From Helicoverpa zea (Eukaryota; Arthropoda; Insecta; Lepidoptera; Noctuidae): a stretch of 64,000 bases of DNA. The translations under genes were made by a program, and so were the position numbers. This document shows, in pieces, positions 1-11,084 of the stretch. Numbering within the stretch: the stretch's first letter is position 1; each line of letters starts with the position of its first letter. The notes beneath the pieces are model-generated. The model saw only the letters and a program-made list of their open reading frames with translations, had not been told where the DNA came from and made no database searches. The stretch spans positions 5,580,001 to 5,644,000 of the forward strand of contig NC_061479.1 of the NCBI RefSeq assembly GCF_022581195.2. Direction: 5' to 3'.

Positions 1-57
1 GAAGTGCGCCACAACACGCGGCGGCGTGTCGCTGTAGCCCTCCGCCGCCTTGCGGAA
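1..57 (-). CDS. GlyS: Glycogen synthase exon 5 (cut by window edge)
   Basis: After the acceptor TTGTCCCCAG the minus strand reads [19 protein letters not shown] (19 codons), in phase with the preceding GGG GAA. The VVAHF motif is a conserved glycogen synthase landmark. The exon continues beyond base 1. Confidence 0.88.
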
Positions 58-3000
58 CTGGGGACAAGTGTATATAGACTGAGAAATCTTTATACATATA
101 AAATAAAGTAGTGTTAGTATAGCTGCCTGCCCATTTCAGATAGTCGGTGACCAATTTTTTGTAGTAGAAAAAAAGAACACGCTGATAGCAATATTGCAAC
201 GCACACGTTCTACAAAAATTAAGTCCGATTATTTGTCCTTCAAAAAGTCTGACATGGGCGACCGCTTTGCACTACTCATAACACAAAATCTTTAGTCGGG
301 GAGGGACGAGAGTTTATATATAAATTCGTTATAGGAATATCATCCCCATCCGGGTACAAAAGGGATTCAAAAACACCATGGACGGAAGCTACAGTCATAT
401 TGAATGCCCGCCTGGGCAAATTATTTTAAACTCAGGTTCTCCATTTAAAAATACTATTTGATTTATAATTTTGAAATTAAGTTATTTGAAAATTGTAACA
501 ACCAGGTACCTACTGGAAATAGGTTTCTGACAACCAATCTTACCAAGGGGTATCGTGTTGACTGGGTTCAGGAGTATGTACAAGTAGGCAGTCGCTTCTT
601 GTAACGCCACGCGCCTGAGCCGATGTCGAAGAGGATGATTCGAGGGTTCATCATCTGCCTAGCCATTTCCCAACTATGTTGGGGTCGGCTTCCAGTCTAA
701 CCGGATTCAGCTGAGTACCAATGCATTACAAGGAGCGACTGCCTATCTGACCTCCTCAACCCAGTTACCCAGGCAACCCAATACCCCTTGGCTAGACTGG
801 TGTCAGACTTACCGGCTTCTGACTGCCAAGGATGTTCAATGACAGCCGGAACCTACAGTTTAACGTTCCATCCGAAGCACAGTCATTGGTGGTGATTCGA
901 GGGTTACTAATAATAATAATTTTTACTAACTTCCCCAATAAACTGCGCCACCATGAAGCCGAGTATAACGGCATCGTTGGCTTCGATGTCGAGATGCGGT
1001 ATGCCTATGCCGCACGTGCTCCACAACTCCTGCTTGTAGCCGTCCAGCTGCCACGCGCCGGACCCGATGTCGAAGAGGATGATTTGAGGGTTGCCGTCTA
1101 CTAGCCAGGTGCCGGTGTGGAGCTTGGGAGAAGGAAAAGAAAGGTTAATATTAGAAAGTGCTTTATTGTATTTTTGAGCCCCTAAAATATATTGCTCGTG
1201 TGTAACTAGGTCGAGAAGGCAATAGTAACCAAGTAAAACACTGGTATTTCTACTAGTTGCAAGCGTTGAGACAGTCAAAATCAGTATTGTCATGTAATTT
1301 TTTGTACTATTTTTGAGCCCTTAAAATCAGATTGCTTAAGGTCAGTAAGACAGTCGTTCCAAGTGAAGCACTGGTACTCAGTTGCATACGTTGAGACTGG
1401 AATTCTGATAAGAGACGAGTTGTGATCGGCACTGCTAACTTTAAATTGATGTCGTCGCAGCTCAAAGCACTCATACTCCTCTAAATTATATTTATTTATG
1501 ACAAAAGAGATATTTTATACCGCGTGGGTACAATATCTAAACAACAGAACGATTTACACAAAAATACCGACACTTTTAACATTGGCATCAATCATCAGTA
1601 TAGATCATTTAGAACAGTTGATTTTCTCAAATGCGCAGTTTTTTAAACGTGAACGTAAAACCTTTTGAAACGTGCATAAAGTCCTTAAAACTCAGATTTC
1701 CCACTGGAACCCGTGTTTTTGCAAGAGTGTGCTATGGTATATTTTCTACAACATACCTTATATCCTTGGCTCCTCATGGCATTGACGGCAGTAGTGAGCG
1801 GTGAGTTAGGAGGAAACTCAGCCTCTTCCACTTCTGTTCTCGCACATTGTTCCTTGTACGGTCCTAGAAAAAATATACACTGTCAATATAAGGTTGTAAG
1901 TTATTTCTAATAACTAAATTTTTTTTAACCACCCACCGTGGTCAATGTGGTGCAGGCAGAAATGTCGGGCAAAGAAAAAGGCATCGCACAAATGTGTATA
2001 TCTTTAAATCCAGCTGTGAATGTAAGATTCTTAGTGGAAAAAGCTCATCCTATTTCCATTAATCATTTGCATTGCAAGACCCAGTAACCCTTAACCTAAA
2101 AGATTTTATATGATCTTGCAATTTAAGCGCTGATGGAACCCAAATTATTCTGTAATTTTTTTCATACGCACCAACCAAGGTCCCCGATTCGGAAATCACC
2201 GACCCGAACCGGGAATCCAAACCGAGTACTCATTCACTCTTAGGGAACAGTAGGTCAACGAGGTCAGAATAATCAGATGTAAGTTGGCCAAAAATATTGA
2301 AACTTACCCAGCAAACAGTAGTTCTCTCCCATCTCCTCGGTGGAGACATACGCCTTCGATCTGATCACCGTGTAGATGCCTCCCACTGGAAAACAAAAGC
2401 AAAACTATTATAATATTTTTTTAAATATCCTTTATACACTATTAAATTCTTGACCGTTATTTGAAGCTTACTAGTTTGAGATAGGCACCTACGTGTTTTC
2501 CGCTTTTATCTCCGTCCTTTTCTACCCCATATCTTGCATCTCTCTCGCACACCGACCAGTTTCACTCCCCACCAGGCAGGAGGCGACGAGTGTTCTCGGC
2601 GGCCACAGTTCGTCATTGGCGTCTTGTTTTCCGCCCGAGAAGGTTGTCTAACCAACCGCTGTAGTATTTCGTTGAAAAATAAACTCAGTGCTCTCGCAGA
2701 ACACAGGTGAGTTTATAATATTTTATACAATTTGTTAACGGTTTTACCGTTCGATATTCGATTTTGCGAAATCAAGTGTTAATATTTTGTACATCTACCC
2801 CTTTTTTGTCACGAGTTTCTTCCGTGTACTTTTTTTTCAGTAATTTGTTTTCAGAATGAGTGACTTATAAAGCAAATACAGATGCGGTAAATAATAAAGC
2901 TACCACAGCCCGTGCACGTGACTATGGAAAAGAAAGCAAGCCCGAAGTTCCTAAGGCACCTGTGGCCCTAGTTCAATCCTGCAAGGCGTTCAACGGTTTG

Positions 3001-6000
3001 ACAAAAAAGAATGGTGTGAGGTGCGGTCCAACCAGCATCTCCTTAGTTCGGACTGATCACTACCGCACTTGAAGAGGGCTGATGGTGTCAAGAAAGCTTT
3101 TCGGCCTTGAAAGACTTGGTACGCTCCCCTCGGACTACCAGTAAGTCTGTTAGCCACCTCCCATGGGGGTCGGCTCATTATCACGGCGTGTGATGGTTTT
3201 CGGCCTTGAAAGACTTGGTACGCTCCCCTCGGACTGCCAGTAAGTCTGTTAGCCACCCCCCGTAGGGGTCGGCTCATTATCTCGGCGTGTGATGCTTTTC
3301 GGCCTTGAAAGACTTGGTACGCTCCCCTCGGACTGCCAGTAAGTCTGTTAGCCACCCCCCGTAGGGGTCGGCTCATTATCTCGGCGTGTGATGCTTTTCG
3401 GCCTTGAAAGACTTGGTACGCTCCGCCTAGGACTGCCAGTAAGTATGTTAGCCACCCCCCACAGGGGTTGGCTCATTTTCACGGACCCGCGCAGGGTACC
3501 AATCTTGCATGTTGCGAGACGCAGCATCATTACAAAGTGGGGACCAGTAAGTATACTAGCCACCCCCCACAGGGGTCGTTTCATTATCACGGACCCGCGC
3601 AGGGTACCAATCTTGCATTTTGCGAGTCGCAGCATCATTACAAAGCAGGGACCAGTAAGTATACTAGCCACCCCCCGCAGGGGTCGGCTCATTATCACGG
3701 ACCCTCGCAGGGTACCAATCATGCATGTTGCGGGTCGTACCATCATTGCAATCTACCCTCGCAGGGTGGCTTTTTGGATCGACTTTCGAAGAGTCGCCAT
3801 TATAACCTTCCCTCGAAGGGAAATGGTAATCACACTCACGCTGAATGGCGTGTGACGCAAAACTCTAAAAGCTCCCTTGGGATATCACGAGTAAATTACA
3901 ATAGGAACCATGTCCAACAGAGGAAACAGAAAGCGTCCAGGACCGCAGGCGGACTTTGATGCGTCCAACAAGGCACGTAAGTTATGACTTTCCAGGCGGG
4001 TTGCCTAACATTATATCAAGACCAATGGAAAGAAATGGGAGCTCCGCCTTTCTTGTCAAAAATAATAACTGGGTATCGCATACCATTGGCCAAGAGCCAC
4101 CTTTGATAGATAATGCCAGATTTGACCAGAGAGTCCAAAGAGATGGATGTCGTCATATCCCAAATGATAAAACAAAAAGTTCTATTGATAGCTGCAAATT
4201 CTGCCAGCTTTCTTTCCAATACGTTTCTTGTGCCCAAAAGGCGACGGAAAGAACCGTCCAATACTCAATCTCAAGGTTCTCAACAAGTTCATAATTACGG
4301 AACCCTTCAGTTTAATAAATGTTTTTCGGGTGCTAGAGTTTCTTAAGAAAGACGAATGGCTGTGCAAGTGGATCTCGCCCAGGCTTACTTCTACCTTCCG
4401 GTAGCCGGAGGTCACAGACATGTTCTTCGACTAGTATACAGAAGAAGACTGCTTCAGATTACGTGCCTACCATTTGGCTTAAGCACGGCACCCAAGACCT
4501 TCGCCACCTGACCAATTTGGGTGGCTCAAACTTTGAAAACTCAAGGGTTACTTATAATTGTGTATCTCGATTTTCTGGTGGCTCACCAAGATATATTTGC
4601 CTACTTTGGGATCATTTGCACCACGTTTTGGATGGCAAGTGAATAAATCGCAAGCATTATCAACAAGATAATGACAAAACGCACTACGTGACAAACAGCA
4701 CGACAAACTTAGAAGACCTGCATAGCTTGATAGGACTTTTAAACTTCGCAAGTTTTCATTGTTCCATACGGCAGACTGCATTACCGGGCTCTCCTCACTT
4801 TCCTCAATGCAGTGTTGAACAGCAATCTATACCTACCCTATTCATGGAACCGTGAGCCAAACGGTGAACAAACCATAAAAAGGGTTCTTATAAGTCACGA
4901 TTGAAGTAATGATCATATTTTATAAAAATAACTACGAAAGTAATATACTGACAACATTAGAAATGATATTTTAGAACGATGTCTGTGGAACTTATGCAAT
5001 CTTTTCAAACTTATTTGAAATCAAATATGTATAATAAAGGCCGTAAATTATTTTCTTAATTTTAATGAAATATGTAGTAAATCGTTTACATGTAAAATGA
5101 ACCTAGAAGTCTTGACTGTCATACATAGAACCCTACTTAATTGAAGACCACGATACTAAGAACATTTTACATAAAAATGTGACGTTTTTGTCATCGGTCG
5201 GGTTATACCCACCATTTTGAAAAAGTGTCATTCTTTGGTTACATTGTGGGCTCACGGCTCGGTGAATGGAGTATAGCAATGTTGAACCTACCAGCAGATG
5301 CCTTAGCAGATCTAAAGTGGTGGCTGGTCAGCTGCCACCAAACCTTGGATATTCATTCGCCACTTCCCTGTCACCTTATAACCACGGACGCCTCCGATGT
5401 AGGATGGGGGCACAACTGAACGGAACTCCCGTAATGGGTTCATGGAACGAGAGAGAAAAAGGCTTTCACTGCGATCTGAAAGAGATGCTTGCAGTATTAA
5501 CTGGAAAATCACGGCAAGTTGCTAAAGAGATCAACAGCCATTTTTCAATGCAAAAATGGGACTGTGGTGTCATATCTAAGAAATCAAGGTGGCACCCGAT
5601 CAAGGAGCCTACCGAACTTGACGTACAGAGTATTCAGTTATCTTGAGCTGTATCAAATCTATCACGTCGTGAATCATATACCAGCCCTATTCAACAGTCA
5701 GGCAGACCATCTCTCCCGACACAAACCTCCACCGGAGTGGCATCTTGTATCAGCAGTGGACCTACTTGCCTCGAAGCGAGCCCAGGGACACATAGTTGTG
5801 TACTACGTGCCCCTAGATCTGAAGGACCCGAAAGCGGGGTTCCACAATACCTTTTTCTCAAGTTTTGACTTACCCGCTAGCATGGGTATTACCGCCACCT
5901 TACCTTATACCGTAGGTCCTCAGTCATCTCAATTCAGGAACGGGAGTTAATCTCATAGTAGTTCCTTCGGTGGCACCAGGTATTTTGGCGAGCAGATTTG

Positions 6001-9000
6001 AAGTCCCGATCATTAGCAGTACCCTACACACTGATGAACCTCGAGCAGAAACCGATAGACACAGCAACGGGGATACCCCCTGCCAAGGTCAGGGAAATGG
6101 GGGGGGGGAGGGACAAGGAGTCTCTCCGACTGAAGTCTTCTTCAATCCACACGCAACACTTATCAATCAGCTTGGAGTCGATGGTTAAATTGGGGCGAAA
6201 AGTATGAAATTGGATCCTATGAATCCTTGAATCCCTATTTGGACCTATACTTACCCAATTTTTAGCAGACTTACACATAGTAAATAAACTAACATACAAT
6301 ACTATTTTATTACACAAGTCAGTTATAGCTACACTATGCAATGCAGAAACCACTGGAGAGCTAGGTTCACACGTTCTAGTCGGACACAATTTAAAATCAA
6401 TAGCGCTGAGCAAACCTGTTCCCCGGGAAGCCGTCCATCTGGAATAATGACCAATTGGTAACCTACTTAAGTGCAGTAAACGTAGACGAGAATAATCCAT
6501 TTGCAACTTCCAGGCACACTGCTGCTCTTTCTTTTGCTAGCTTGTTTCGGAAAGGCGAGTCCATGATCTTTCCTTGCTTGCAATAGACCCAGAACATTTC
6601 AAAAACAACAAAGATAATTTAATCTTATGGCCAGTCTTTGGCTCTAAGACCGACAGTTCTAGTCATAGGCAGTCGGGTTGTTGTTTGATGGATAATCAGG
6701 AAAATATAAATCTAAGTCCAGTGTATTGGGTCAGAAAGACTAAAGCCTTGTTAGAAGATAGACGGACATCGGCTAATTCCTTAAATTTATTTATATCCGT
6801 TAGAGGCCAACCAAAGGCAGGCACCCGAACGATGATGCGGGTGGATTAAGACATTGTTAAAAGAGGCAGGAATAACTACAACCCCAGGAAGCTTCCACTC
6901 GGCGGTAGCGTCAAAATCTGTGTTGACAATATACTTTTGGACGATATATTAGCAAAGGGTAATTGGCGATCAGGCAATACATTTGCCCATTTTTACAGAA
7001 GGGAAAGATACCCACTAAATAGAAGTAGCAAGTTATCTCGATTATTTAATTAATCCAGCTGATTAATGTCTATATTTTTGTTACTATTGTTATTAAGAAG
7101 TATCGCAATGTTTTTGTTAATTACTATTAGAAAATGAAATCAATTTTGCTTTTGTTCTTGCATCTCTCTTTTAATTTTTATTACTCATCCTTCGAGCCCA
7201 TTTCCCAACTATGTTGGGGTCGGCTTCCAGTCTAACAGGATGTAGCTGAGTACCAGTACCAGTTAACTTTGATTACATTAGTATTCCAGGACGCAATACA
7301 CATACTTACATGTGATTACTCGTGTACCTAAGTACCTATTTACATACACAATTTCATTGTGCTTTTGCTCACATTGGCGTCCACTTCCACCAGGCGATAA
7401 CAAACACGTCTCAAACTAGTAAGCTTCAAATAACGGTCAAGAATTTAATAGCAGCGTTTTACCTGAAATAAAACGCATATTAAATACTTACCTTATTTGA
7501 AGCTTACATTTTAATTTCTGCCTGGTGTTTTCGACTCAATGACGAACTGTGGCCGCCGAGAACACTCGTCGCCTCCTGCCTGGTGGGGAGTGAAACTGGT
7601 CGGTGTGCGAGAGAGATGCAAGATATGGGGTAGAAAAGGACGGAGATAAAAGCGGAAAACACGTAGGTGCCTATCTCAAACTAGTAAGCTTCAAATAAGG
7701 TAAGTATTTAATATGCGTTTTATTTCAGGTAAAACGCTGCTATTTATAAATATATTTTCGAGAAGATTATGTACTAAAGCGAGCTTAACCCAAAGTTGGG
7801 TTCTCTTACAAGAAATCTATCGACTCATTTGACTTGAAAATCATATACGCTGAAAAAAAATGTGGCTTTTGTGAAGGCAATATGACAGTCATTTTATTGT
7901 CCTACTGATGGGCTGCGGCCTCCTCTCACACAGAGAAGGATTGAGCGTTAATCACCACGCTTTTACACACGCAGAATTTAGTCTAGATGACCAAAGTAAT
8001 TTATTCAAATTAGGCTGCAAAACAGCACTTTTCGAACGTCAGAAATTTACAAAAGACAGCCCCCAAAACACCCACCCTTCACCACTTCCTATGTGTTTAC
8101 CTCAAGATGTTTTCCTTCACCTTTTAATCAGTTATTATTGTCCTAAACATACTTAGTAATATAGTAACATATACGGCCCAAATATATAATAATTTCATTT
8201 GCGCATAAAATGGCAGACTAAAACTAGTCTACACAAAAGATCCCATTTCTTGAAGTCCCTGGCACACTTGTAACGTCTCAGTATTTGTAAGACAACGAGT
8301 CATTCTTGTTTTTACAAGGACTTAACAGCGCCTGAGCATAGACAATTGAGTGTTAAGTTACAGACTTGGCGCCGGGATTGTGCTGAAATATCATTGTTTT
8401 AGAAGATTTTTTTAGAAGACTGAAGCTAGGTCTCATAAGATTTCGGGCTAAAAAATATATAAGAGCATTTAAATTGAGCAGGTTTCCATAAGATGGCAGC
8501 ACTGTTGCGTCTAACCATCTACCAAAATACATACACGCACGGTTTGTATTTTTCGATCGCGTTTTTGCTCAATTTATTCTTAAGGCCTCGGCCTCGAATT
8601 TTGCGGGCAGCGGGGCGGCAGCGGCGGCGGCGCGGGCGGTCACCGCTTGACTGGAGTGCACCGCTCGTTGCCCGCGCCCGCGCCGCTGTATTCGAGGGCC
8701 GGTCCATTTGATTATACGCGTAAGATCCTGCCGCTCCCGCGCCGCCGCCGCTGCCGCCCCGCTGCCCGCAAAATTCGAGACCGAGGCCTAATAACTTTAT
8801 AATGAAAAATGGTTTTCTAAAATGCCAGTGTTGTGAAATGAGTATTTAATCGTCTTTAATTTTTATTCATTCTTTTAATCGACGACACTGGAGTAATGAA
8901 ACTACTACTCTTTTAGTTAAGAAAAAAGCTTGCCAGTTGAACGTACCTTTGTTAGCGACCTCCCAAGCAGTCTCGAAGGTCCACCTGTTCTCATCGCTGG

Positions 9001-9091
9001 CAGCCTGACCCTTGTCCATGTAGGAGAGCAGGTCATGAGTAGACTCAGCGCGGTAGAACCGCTTCGATGATCTGTCGCGCGACATTGTGGC
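1..9091 (-). CDS. GlyS: Glycogen synthase, first five coding exons (partial, runs off left edge)
   Basis: Glycogen synthase adds glucose from UDP-glucose to glycogen in the cytosol (family knowledge). Five minus-strand exons join in frame: 8947-9085 (start ATG at 9085; exon begins 9091 after a CCCCCACAG acceptor), 2308-2385, 1757-1863, 931-1122 and 57 down to the window edge. They give 191 residues. Recognisable blocks in order are [10 protein letters not shown] then [12 protein letters not shown] (UDP-glucose side of the GT3 fold), [50 protein letters not shown] and PRVVAHF. These match the N-terminal third of animal glycogen synthase. Every junction keeps phase (K-V split G|TG, G split G|GA, then phase 0). 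The donor after exon 4 reads GTTAGT, slightly off consensus. Intron 1 (2386-8946) is 6.6 kb because of a DIRS insertion. The remainder of the enzyme lies to the left of the window. Confidence 0.93.
520..892. repeat. Two inverted fragments of the tRNA-headed SINE family
   Basis: 520-604 is a plus-orientation fragment (caaccaatcttaccaaggg through gcagtcgcttcttgta). 658-892 is a minus-orientation fragment (cccaactatgttggggtcgg through acagtcattggtg). The two halves share sequence in opposite orientation. They lie in the GlyS intron between exons 4 and 5. Confidence 0.75.
931..1122 (-). CDS. GlyS: Glycogen synthase exon 4
   Basis: 64 codons in phase 0 at both ends. It encodes [20 protein letters not shown], then [20 protein letters not shown] and [18 protein letters not shown]. 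The downstream donor is GTTAGT. Of the five exons this is the strongest family match. Confidence 0.93.
1757..1863 (-). CDS. GlyS: Glycogen synthase exon 3
   Basis: The acceptor TTTTTTCTAG precedes the exon and the donor reads ATAAG|GTATGT. It encodes [20 protein letters not shown] through NAMRSQGYK. This matches the family block after the NYxLxGPY motif. Confidence 0.88.
2308..2385 (-). CDS. GlyS: Glycogen synthase exon 2
   Basis: The acceptor TTTTCCAG precedes TGGGAGGCATC and the donor reads CTGG|GTAAGT. It encodes [19 protein letters not shown], the glycine-rich substrate loop region of GT3 glycogen synthases. Confidence 0.9.
2457..2618 (+). repeat. DIRS left inverted terminal repeat
   Basis: Begins ttatttgaagcttactag and ends acagttcgtcattg. 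It equals the reverse complement of 7537-7698 over 162 bp by eye. The outer extension 2441-2456 (ttaaattcttgaccg) is repeated in complement in the internal region. Confidence 0.92.
2856..3959 (+). pseudogene. DIRS gag-like ORF1 remnant
   Basis: An ATG at 2856 is followed after two codons by a stop. A Lys-rich stretch follows in another frame up to 3070. The open frame 3468-3959 is rich in [13 protein letters not shown] and PSQG motifs and ends just after an Arg/Lys-rich tail. I infer this is the structural ORF of the DIRS element, broken at its start and expanded by tandem repeats. No recognisable zinc knuckle is visible. Confidence 0.5.
3093..3770 (+). repeat. Tandem repeat inside DIRS ORF1 (99 bp then 108 bp units)
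   Basis: Units starting gatg[g/c]ttttcggcc recur at about 3192, 3291 and 3390 (99 bp spacing), with an earlier variant at about 3093. The array then changes to units with cagtaagtat at 3437, 3545 and 3653 (108 bp spacing). Both share the core gttagccacc...gggg...ggctcatt. Both periods are multiples of three, so long frames stay open on both strands. Confidence 0.85.
4023..5780 (+). pseudogene. DIRS reverse transcriptase / RNase H remnant
   Basis: Pieces in different frames follow domain order. They are an entry segment ([21 protein letters not shown], near 4180-4230), [14 protein letters not shown] (4250-4290), [15 protein letters not shown] (4370-4410) and [14 protein letters not shown] (4461-4505). 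Next come [11 protein letters not shown] (5385-5410, RNase H first Asp), [18 protein letters not shown] (5430-5490) and [17 protein letters not shown] (5697-5747, the DIRS RNase H end). The YxDD box is decayed and an AT-rich stretch of about 350 bp (4870-5215) breaks the order. At least five frame changes or stops are needed, so it is not functional. Confidence 0.8.
6247..7015 (+). pseudogene. DIRS tyrosine recombinase remnant
   Basis: Fragments in order are [20 protein letters not shown] (6256-6315), [18 protein letters not shown] (6376-6430), [18 protein letters not shown] (6508-6563), [20 protein letters not shown] (6782-6838), [18 protein letters not shown] (about 6863-6918) and [19 protein letters not shown] (6950-7003). 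The last carries the family's terminal Tyr. The H-x-x-R box reads H-S-A-V, so the catalytic Arg looks lost. Several frameshifts are present. The clear recombinase order identifies the element as DIRS. Confidence 0.78.
7198..7258 (-). repeat. Short SINE fragment (tRNA-headed family)
   Basis: catttcccaactatgttgg through gctgagtaccag, the 3' end of the SINE family. It lies inside the DIRS element before the internal complementary region, so it inserted after the DIRS did. Confidence 0.7.
7410..7508 (+). repeat. DIRS internal complementary region
   Basis: 7410-7450 is the reverse complement of 2440-2480. 7449-7508 is the reverse complement of 7685-7744, about 60 bp without a mismatch that I can see. 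The two halves meet at aatag, which reconstitutes the circle junction of the element ends (ctatt on both sides). In the DIRS model this region templates joining of the ends. Confidence 0.88.
7537..7698 (-). repeat. DIRS right inverted terminal repeat
   Basis: Begins caatgacgaactgtgg and ends agcttcaaataa, the reverse complement of the left repeat. It extends outward to about 7744 as a segment repeated in complement at 7449-7508. Confidence 0.92.
7900..8135 (-). repeat. Dispersed repeat fragments (LINE-like 3' end and a second family)
   Basis: 7908-7965 carries gggctgcggcctcctctcac and gttaatcaccacg. 8020-8100 carries acttttcgaacgtcag and cacccttcaccacttcct. The first motif recurs at 11090, 15440, 33120 and 59640. 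The second recurs at 45060-45130 and 53590-53660. Confidence 0.65.
8136..8580. other. Intronic spacer, nothing recognised
   Basis: AT-rich sequence within GlyS intron 1 with no open frame, repeat end or splice-flanked exon that I can support. Confidence 0.5.
8584..8788. mobile_element. GC-rich foldback MITE with TAA target duplication
   Basis: The left arm starts ggcctcggcctcgaatttt and the right arm ends aaaattcgagaccgaggcc. The arms pair for about 60 bp through a (ggc)-rich segment. TAA at 8581-8583 and 8789-8791 flanks it, typical of PIF/Harbinger insertion. It lies 160 bp downstream of GlyS exon 1 in the intron. Confidence 0.75.
8947..9091 (-). CDS. GlyS: Glycogen synthase first coding exon
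   Basis: Encodes the start [12 protein letters not shown] and ends AACAAAG|GTACGT, splitting the Val codon that is completed by TG at 2385. Six bases of 5' UTR (9086-9091) follow a good acceptor, so an untranslated exon must exist further right. The segment [15 protein letters not shown] is the conserved family start. Confidence 0.9.
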
Positions 9092-10545
9092 CTGTGGGGG
9101 AAGAAATATGGTTTAATTTTGCAAAACATCAAAATGATAGGTAAATAAAGAAGAATACAGAACACAATTGATCGATTGATTTGTTTACTAGCGTCCGTCA
9201 GCGGTTCCATTTGCTTCTCGAGAGAACTTCTGCCCGTGCCCGAATGAAAAGTAGCCTGTAGGTATATTCTGGTGTATAGGTGTCAACTTTAAAAAAATCT
9301 AATCAGTAATTTTAGCGTGAAAAAGAAACGATTATTCATACTGACACACATTTATAAATGGGATGGTACGGAACCCTGCATGTGCAAGTCCAACTCGCAC
9401 TTGGCCGGTTTTTGTTGTTCATTCCGTTTTGATTTTGGCAATGGTATTTAAAAATATTTTAGACGTCATGTAGAAAAGCTATGTTCTTTCTGACCTATCC
9501 CAAAGAATCTTGGCAACATTATTTACATAAAAAATAAATAAAAAGAAACTGTCACGGGGCGGGCGGTAAATTCTACTATCGTCAAACGTCATCCAACTAA
9601 TTTTATAAATACGTAGGTTATGTATGTTTATGACATTGTAGTTATCTGTGCCTGCTGAATAAATTTTGAAAATTCTTTTACCAACAAAGATCTACGGTAT
9701 TTTATTTGATAGTGACAGAGGCTCTTTAAAATTCGTGTATGGGGATGAAGTTCCCAGTATTGATAAAGTATTTAAAATTTGCCAAAATACAGCAACTAAG
9801 TTGACATAATAATTGCGTTGTATGAATACAAAATAGTCGTCTGATTATGTACACAGACTCTCGCATTTATTAACAAAACTTTACATTACTTACCTACATA
9901 GCTTAATACATAATATACTGTATTATAATGAGTCAAACGAGCTCAGTATCGAATACAATGTTGTTTAATCGATTTTTGTATTGAATAATTATCTTTAAAG
10001 ACTTCTATAATAATAAGTAGCTTCCTTTGAGCCTTTATATGATAGGAGATATAGATAGATATGACATGTATGACATAAACTGTCTTTATTATTTTTTTTA
10101 TTATGTATTGTTAAGTGTGCAATAAAGAATGATATGAGAGTGTAAATCACAGAGGATAAAATGACTAGAATGAATGCTGCGACGTATTTGACCTACTTGA
10201 AGACGCCTGACCTACCTGCCTTATGGCATTTCCGCTAGTCAATAGACGGTAGACGGTAGACGGTAGTATACTATAAGATTGCTAGTTTATTTAAACGATA
10301 GTGGTCTAAATAGACCAGAAATCTAATAGTATAGGGTAACTTACACTAGCGGCTTCAACCTACGTCCAGAGGGAATTAATCCGTGCACCCGGATAAAAAA
10401 TTTCAATTGCACAGTTCGCGCCAAATATTTTTACAATTCTGAAGATAGCCATTCGACTCGTTACGCGTTTCTTCGTACAGATATTGTCTCGAAGCTTTGT
10501 TTTTCCGAAGTTGGCTACTATTAACTTCACAACAGTCAAAAACAT
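9092..10545. other. Probable GlyS 5' intron, nothing but a small repeat fragment
   Basis: Upstream of the first coding exon and probably intronic. 9364-9413 is a fragment of a widespread repeat ending cgcacttggccggttttt, whose fuller copy is at 48961-49285. 10243-10266 holds three copies of gacggta. No coding signal is visible. Confidence 0.45.
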
Positions 10546-10549
10546 TAAC

Positions 10550-10675
10550 AAAACAATACTGCGCACGACGGAATACGACGGTTTTGAGTTAGTAAGAGTC
10601 TGACACACCCTCACCGCTGCTAACCCACAGCAGGAGGGGTCATTTGATGATTTTTGAAGTCGTTAAAAATTAAAA
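10550..10675 (+). repeat. Dispersed repeat, 3' end of a retroposon
   Basis: gaatacgacggttttgagt, gtctgacacaccctcaccgc and ggaggggtcatttgatg match copies at 14620-14760, 22850-22920 (5' part only) and, reversed, at 55195-55350. Confidence 0.65.
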
Positions 10676-11084
10676 AAAAAAGGTGTGAAATGGCTAACTT
10701 CAGAGTTACAAAGCTATTTGGCGCGAAATATATTCAGCTAATCAACCGAATCTAATTAGACTGAAATTCAAATCTTAACCTTCAAAATAAATTAGTTAAC
10801 CAGTTAGAACGTAGCTCAAAACTTGTTTATTTGTGTCCGGAAGACATTAAGTAGTTTGTATAGCAAACATTAATTCTGGCACGAATGTCCAATGACGTAG
10901 GGAGACGCGCCCCCGTGAACATTTGTAATTAATTTATCAAAAGTACCACTTCATCATCATCATAGATATCTAGATATATTCTTTAGTATGTATACCAATT
11001 AAAATTACAAAAAGATAAATATTAAAAAGCTGCATTAAAAAGCAAGGTGACACAACGGGCAATCATTAGCCCTTTATATCGTCT

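Larger units (their letters stand above)
2440..7744 (+). mobile_element. DIRS-type tyrosine-recombinase retroelement, full-length layout, decayed ORFs
   Basis: The ends are 162 bp inverted repeats (2457-2618 and 7537-7698) that I read as identical. A 100 bp internal complementary region (7410-7508) is complementary to the left outer end (2441-2480) in its first half and to the right outer end (7685-7744) in its second half. That arrangement is the hallmark of DIRS elements. Between the ends, in order on the plus strand, are a degenerate gag-like region with tandem repeats, RT and RNase H fragments, and a C-terminal tyrosine recombinase remnant. Many frameshifts and stops mean it is not autonomous. 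It sits antisense in the first coding intron of glycogen synthase. A related subclass is possible, but the inverted repeats plus internal complementary region argue for DIRS proper. Confidence 0.88.

Noticed and set aside
2990..3746. Minus-strand frames with 33-residue repeats ([14 protein letters not shown])
   Set aside because: Created by the 99/108 bp tandem repeat in the DIRS element. The element's genes are on the plus strand.
6024..6506. 160-codon minus-strand frame
   Set aside because: Opposite the DIRS tyrosine recombinase remnant, which is supported by family motifs in order on the plus strand.
8493..8711. Overlapping small frames on both strands, Arg-rich
   Set aside because: They fall in the GC-rich foldback arms. 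Composition alone explains them.
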